From positions 1 to 26,121 of the forward strand of contig CAXKVV010000418.1 in assembly GCA_964058805.1 (NCBI GenBank): DNA of 26,121 nt. Reading direction: 5' to 3'. This stretch comes from Schoenoplectus triqueter. Its lineage: Eukaryota > Streptophyta > Magnoliopsida > Poales > Cyperaceae. The notes beneath the pieces are model-generated. The model was not told the origin of the DNA. It did no database searches and saw nothing but the letters and a program-made list of their open reading frames with translations. Below are positions 22,901 to 26,121 of the stretch, in pieces. A program made the translations under genes and the position numbers. Each line of letters begins with the position of its first letter. Positions within the stretch are counted from its first letter, which is position 1.

Positions 22901-23855
22901 GTACCTTTATGGACATGAGTGCCTTGTGTTTGAGTAATTCCATTGGAAGTTCTGTTGGGAGTTATATTGCAGAAAAGCCACAACAACACACTCCAGATAG
23001 AGTACAGTTTAGGAAAACAAAAGGTAGCTGGCCAGAAATTGAAAAAGGTGAACATATAATTTCATTTTGACTTGACCGTAAAACCTTTTGGTTTCTCAAT
23101 ATAATTCTCAGCTGGTTGAATTTTTCTAGTATTGCTTTTTCTCACCTCCATTATAAGTTTAGTGACCCTCAGCTTTCTCGACATAAATTCAGCTTATCAA
23201 AAGTCAAAGGCAATGGAGGAGAAGGTTGAAACAAAAATACAGACCGCCGGAGAAATTACTAGGTTTTTCCCTTCTGAGGACAAATCACACAACTCTTTAA
23301 TGAAGGTGGCCCCACACAGGAAGCCAGAGCTTTCTCCTCCAAATAAGTTCGAATCTTGTAGAAAAAGGAAGCTTACCAGAAAGAAATATATTTCACAAGG
23401 TGAATGTATTTATTTAATCTTAGTTTTATGTAATTTAGATGTTCGTTTAGTGTGTTTTGCCTAATTGCCGATTCCAACAATTGCAAAAAGAAAAAGATGG
23501 GAAAACTGGTGCGACAGCCCTCCTGTATAATATCTCATCTGATTTGAATTTCATGTTTTAAATACATTACTCATCTTTTTCTTCAAATATCATTTGTTCA
23601 GCAAATTCTGAATATAAGGTGGTGAGTAAATGGCTGGAGTATTATGAGGATGAGTCAACAGATGAAGAAATTGAACCTCTGGTGAACAGGAAAGTCATCA
23701 GAAACAAGAGGATGAAGATTTTGAGGGAATCCATAAAGAGGGAGAAAGAAGAACAGGAAAAAAAGCTCAAGGAAGCAGTGGAGATAAAACTGTTGTGCCT
23801 GCCTGGGTTTTCACAAGACACTGTTTTGGATATCTCTGATGACAACTCCAGTTAG
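19934..23855 (+). CDS. SPRTN: SprT/Spartan-like DNA-protein crosslink protease, 11 exons, 575 aa
   Basis: Exons: 19934-20064, 20790-20945, 21103-21169, 21501-21584, 21668-21789, 21880-21962, 22041-22241, 22545-22787, 22868-23047, 23193-23399, 23602-23855; total 1728 nt, TAG at 23853. The SprT domain starts with DIHALFSHYNATYF. The zinc protease motif HEMIH is at 79-83 (TLLHEMIHAYLFVT), with the third ligand in AHGPEF (His98). A zinc-ribbon-like segment follows: CKKCG at 147-151, then CRWHRHKVEC at 183-192. Residues 215-492 are basic, Ser-rich and probably disordered, with three F[F/L]PS boxes at 244, 310 and 447. The C-terminus is Lys/Glu-rich and ends in VLDISDD, a SUMO-interaction-like motif. 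Spartan proteases cut proteins crosslinked to DNA at replication forks. The exon 2 start (SPPATC) departs from the usual CAG-C motif. Exon 9 could instead end at 23023. Confidence 0.9.
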
Positions 23856-23899
23856 AAACATGTTGATTATTAGCTTTCCTTTTGTGTTTTTGTTAAAGG

Positions 23900-23991
23900 G
23901 AGGTTTATCGTGTTAGATAAGGGACACTTTTTGGGTCAGTATAGAAATCTTAAGTTAGGTGAAGTTAACAAATAGAGGTTTATCGTGTTAG
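23900..23991. repeat. 17-bp direct repeat in the 3' flank, 75 bp apart
   Basis: gaggtttatcgtgttag occurs at 23900-23916 and again without change at 23975-23991. It could be the footprint of an old duplication. Confidence 0.8.
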
Positions 23992-24121
23992 CTAGCATGC
24001 TGCATTTTGAAAAGTATATGCAATATAATATAGTAATAGATGGATAAAGGTAGGAAAGAACTTCATTTTGGGTTATCTTTGCTCCATTGGATCGTGGTAC
24101 TTGTTTAGTAAAAACGTTAAT

Positions 24122-24157
24122 TTGCGACGGAGTAATGTGCTGAAGGGTCCGTCGTAA
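24122..24157. repeat. Hairpin with GACGGA/TCCGTC stem
   Basis: ttgcgacgga (24122-24131) pairs with tccgtcgtaa (24148-24157), with one G-T wobble and a 16-base loop. The GC-rich stem is notable in AT-rich DNA and may be a short transposon remnant. Confidence 0.6.
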
Positions 24158-24908
24158 TTGATCTTCTTTGTGAATTTGGAAAAGAGGCTCTAATTTGAAA
24201 TGTGGAATTATGTTATGTATGTAACTCACGAGAATTCATTTTATTTTCCCACAAAAAGGAAAAAAAAATCTCATGTTAGTCTCAAGCCACATTTGATTTG
24301 ACAAAAAAGTCCAAATTCCCGAAAGTGACCATTTTTCTGTTACAGCGGCAGCAATAGACACATCGTTATTAGTTGTTGCACGAGCGTCTGGCCTGCAACA
24401 TTAAATCCAATAATTTCCGAAGCCTATTATTGCAGAACATACCCTCACTTGCTACAACTTGAGACTCGCAAAGTCGAAAGAAACTAAATCCATCCTCTCA
24501 GTTTCAGACCTCCAGTTAATTCATCTGGAGTGTGGACTAAATATCATTTTTTTTTTATCTTTCAAAGAAAGACGATCATTCAAAATTATATTCCAATAGG
24601 AAGCCAACTTTCTTTTCTTGAAATGAAAGCATGTTCAGGGAAACTTTTATCTAATTGTTCTAAAAGATCAACCAGCATTAAGCATAACAGAACTAACGAT
24701 TATATATATTCATAAATCAGCAATGAAGCGCGGATCATCTTCTAATGCATATATATTTTTGTACCACAAACTAACGTCAAATAAACGTAAAAGAACAGGT
24801 AATCTAAAACCAGCCATTGTGAACCATAAACCATGGCAATGTTGTATCATTGATACATGTTTTGGATAAATTCAGGAACTTTGAAAATTTTCCATCTATA
24901 TTCTTGTT

Positions 24909-25425
24909 TTATTGTTGATCATCTTCAAACTCATGCATATGATCCAAAAGATAATTTGCAGCCAATTCCTCATTCTTGTTGCATGCAAAAAACACTTCCA
25001 GTACAAGTGCCCGGTCAAATCCCATTGCTTCAAGCTGTCCCATTTAGAGCATAAAGAGGATAAATAAATCAACAAAAAGTACTTAAAGACATGACGAAGA
25101 AGTTACTGAAGATAATTGAAAAAGGAAGGATAGTATATTTACACGTTCTAGAGCTTCACGCTCCTCAGGGGTGACCTCTACTGTTTGAGGCATTGCATCA
25201 GCCAACTGACCTAGCAAATCTCTGTACATGGAAATAAATAACAGAAAGAAATTAACCACCAGGAAGCAAACTACTTGGAAAAACAAATATAATACAATTG
25301 AAGATTAATTCTCACCCCTCGGCTCCTTCAGGTGCTTCATTAATTAGGCGAAGGAACTCGGCTTGGTTCTCCTGAATAAGCCGCAGGATCTGTGGGTTTT
25401 GCTTTCCCAGCTCCTGAAGCATTGG
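24909..25425 (-). CDS. RAD23: RAD23 ubiquitin receptor, C-terminal three exons (partial)
   Basis: Minus-strand exons: 25316-25425, 25143-25221, 24909-25034, with TAA at 24909-24911. They join in frame (phases 2, 0) and encode about 104 residues. The first encodes [20 protein letters not shown], the second half of the XPC-binding (STI1-like) domain. After a short linker comes [20 protein letters not shown] and the rest of the second UBA domain ([20 protein letters not shown]), ending [12 protein letters not shown]23 binds ubiquitin chains through its UBA domains and the proteasome through an N-terminal UBL domain. It also stabilises the XPC/RAD4 damage sensor in excision repair. The UBL, first UBA and first half of the XPC-binding domain must lie beyond 26121, because no matching exon was seen at 25426-26121. 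The gene converges on the Spartan-like gene. Confidence 0.93.
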
Positions 25426-26121
25426 CTGTATTTTCATAGGGTTGTTAACGGATCAGTTGACAAGATACTCAAAATTAGGTAAACAATTTTGACTTTGGTC
25501 TTTTCAAGAGCAAATTTATATTGCATAGTGCTTCCTGTGTTATTTTGTTTTGCTTCCTTGTTCATTTATCTGTACTTTAAGGTGTATTCACATCAAGGAA
25601 AAAAGAGTTCAACGATGAAAAAAAAAGTATAGTGCCCAAAATATTCTGAATCAAGTTGCCACCGTACAGGTATCCTACCACTCAGATTTGGTACTGGCAT
25701 CTTTATACTCAGATTACAATGCCCTTTGCAATGCTTAAATAGTGTTTGAATGTCCTTACCAATGAGGGAGTCATTTCATCTCTAACAGTTAAGCAACAAA
25801 TGTGTGACCTATTATCACACAGTTCTCACGCCTTGTATGTTGTAACTAATCTTTTATACTTTATAAGGTATCATCAAGTATGTATACGATACCCGACCAT
25901 GAGAATAAATGAACATTCCAATCATACATTCTAATTACATAATACAAGAAGCAATCATGCTAACTACAAGAACATTAATTTTGTGATTGGAAGGAATAAC
26001 AAAATACTGTACTAACACATATGACCCAATAATAACTTAGTAGAAGTGACCCCAAACTGAAATTATCCCCACTTTGTAAGTGTGTGGGGCTTAACATTCT
26101 ATGCTCCAGCTGGTAACTATA
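25426..26121 (-). other. Probable RAD23 intron continuing past the window edge
   Basis: A good acceptor on the minus strand (aaaatacag at 25426-25434) starts this stretch. The rest, AT-rich to the end of the window, contains no segment resembling upstream RAD23 exons in either frame or content, so it is most likely one long intron. Confidence 0.5.

Larger units (their letters stand above)
23856..24908. other. Convergent intergenic region between the Spartan-like and RAD23 genes
   Basis: This stretch contains the 3' UTRs of two genes facing each other. Apart from a direct repeat and a hairpin listed separately, it is AT-rich with no recognisable gene. Confidence 0.5.

Noticed and set aside
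22041..23399. F[F/L]PS boxes as Rev1-interacting (RIR) motifs
   Set aside because: RIR motifs need two Phe followed by residues other than Pro. All three boxes have Pro straight after, which favours a PIP-like reading.
25426..26121. Further RAD23 exons near the right edge
   Set aside because: No minus-strand segment resembles the first half of the XPC-binding domain or the first UBA domain. The open frames there lack motifs.

Overview
This window is nuclear DNA of a flowering plant, most likely a eudicot. The genes are split by AT-rich introns with GT/AG borders, separated by AT-rich intergenic DNA, and encode a chloroplast thylakoid protein, a plant-type 14-3-3, a plant RCC1-repeat protein, a SprT/Spartan protease and a RAD23 shuttle protein. 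I cannot name the species. There is no operon-like or prokaryotic organisation.

Layout. 352-3406 (+) is an eleven-exon RCC1-repeat gene encoding 397 aa. 3407-5965 is intergenic and holds a long-TIR non-autonomous DNA transposon (about 4019-5380) with a second, foldback element nested inside it (about 4421-4796). 5966-7054 (+) is a five-exon CURT1-type thylakoid membrane gene encoding 163 aa. 10019-12387 (+) is a 14-3-3 gene with five coding exons and a 5' UTR intron, encoding 258 aa. 12388-19933 is a repeat-rich stretch. It contains a 40-bp tandem duplication, a perfect hairpin, a degraded foldback, a tiny poly(A) retroinsertion with target-site duplication, a foldback MITE (16041-16430), and a 2.4-kb Mutator-like element (about 17017-19380) with a decayed minus-strand transposase. 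19934-23855 (+) is an eleven-exon SprT/Spartan-like DNA-protein crosslink protease gene encoding 575 aa. 24909-25425 (-) holds the last three exons of a RAD23 gene that continues beyond the right edge.

The coding models were built exon by exon. Every exon listed joins in frame with GT/AG introns, and exon-length sums are divisible by three for each complete gene. Functions are inferred from recognisable family motifs; no database search was possible.

The genes are independent nuclear loci. The one functional coincidence is the convergent pair at the right end. SPRTN acts in ubiquitin/PCNA-linked repair of DNA-protein crosslinks. RAD23 is a ubiquitin receptor in nucleotide excision repair and proteasome delivery. 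Three points most deserve follow-up. First, the Spartan-like gene carries three copies of a F[F/L]PS box on symmetric phase-1 exons, plus a C-terminal SUMO-interaction-like motif. Second, the Mutator-like transposase has five nonsense codons but no obvious frameshift in what remains. Third, that element carries paired palindromes.
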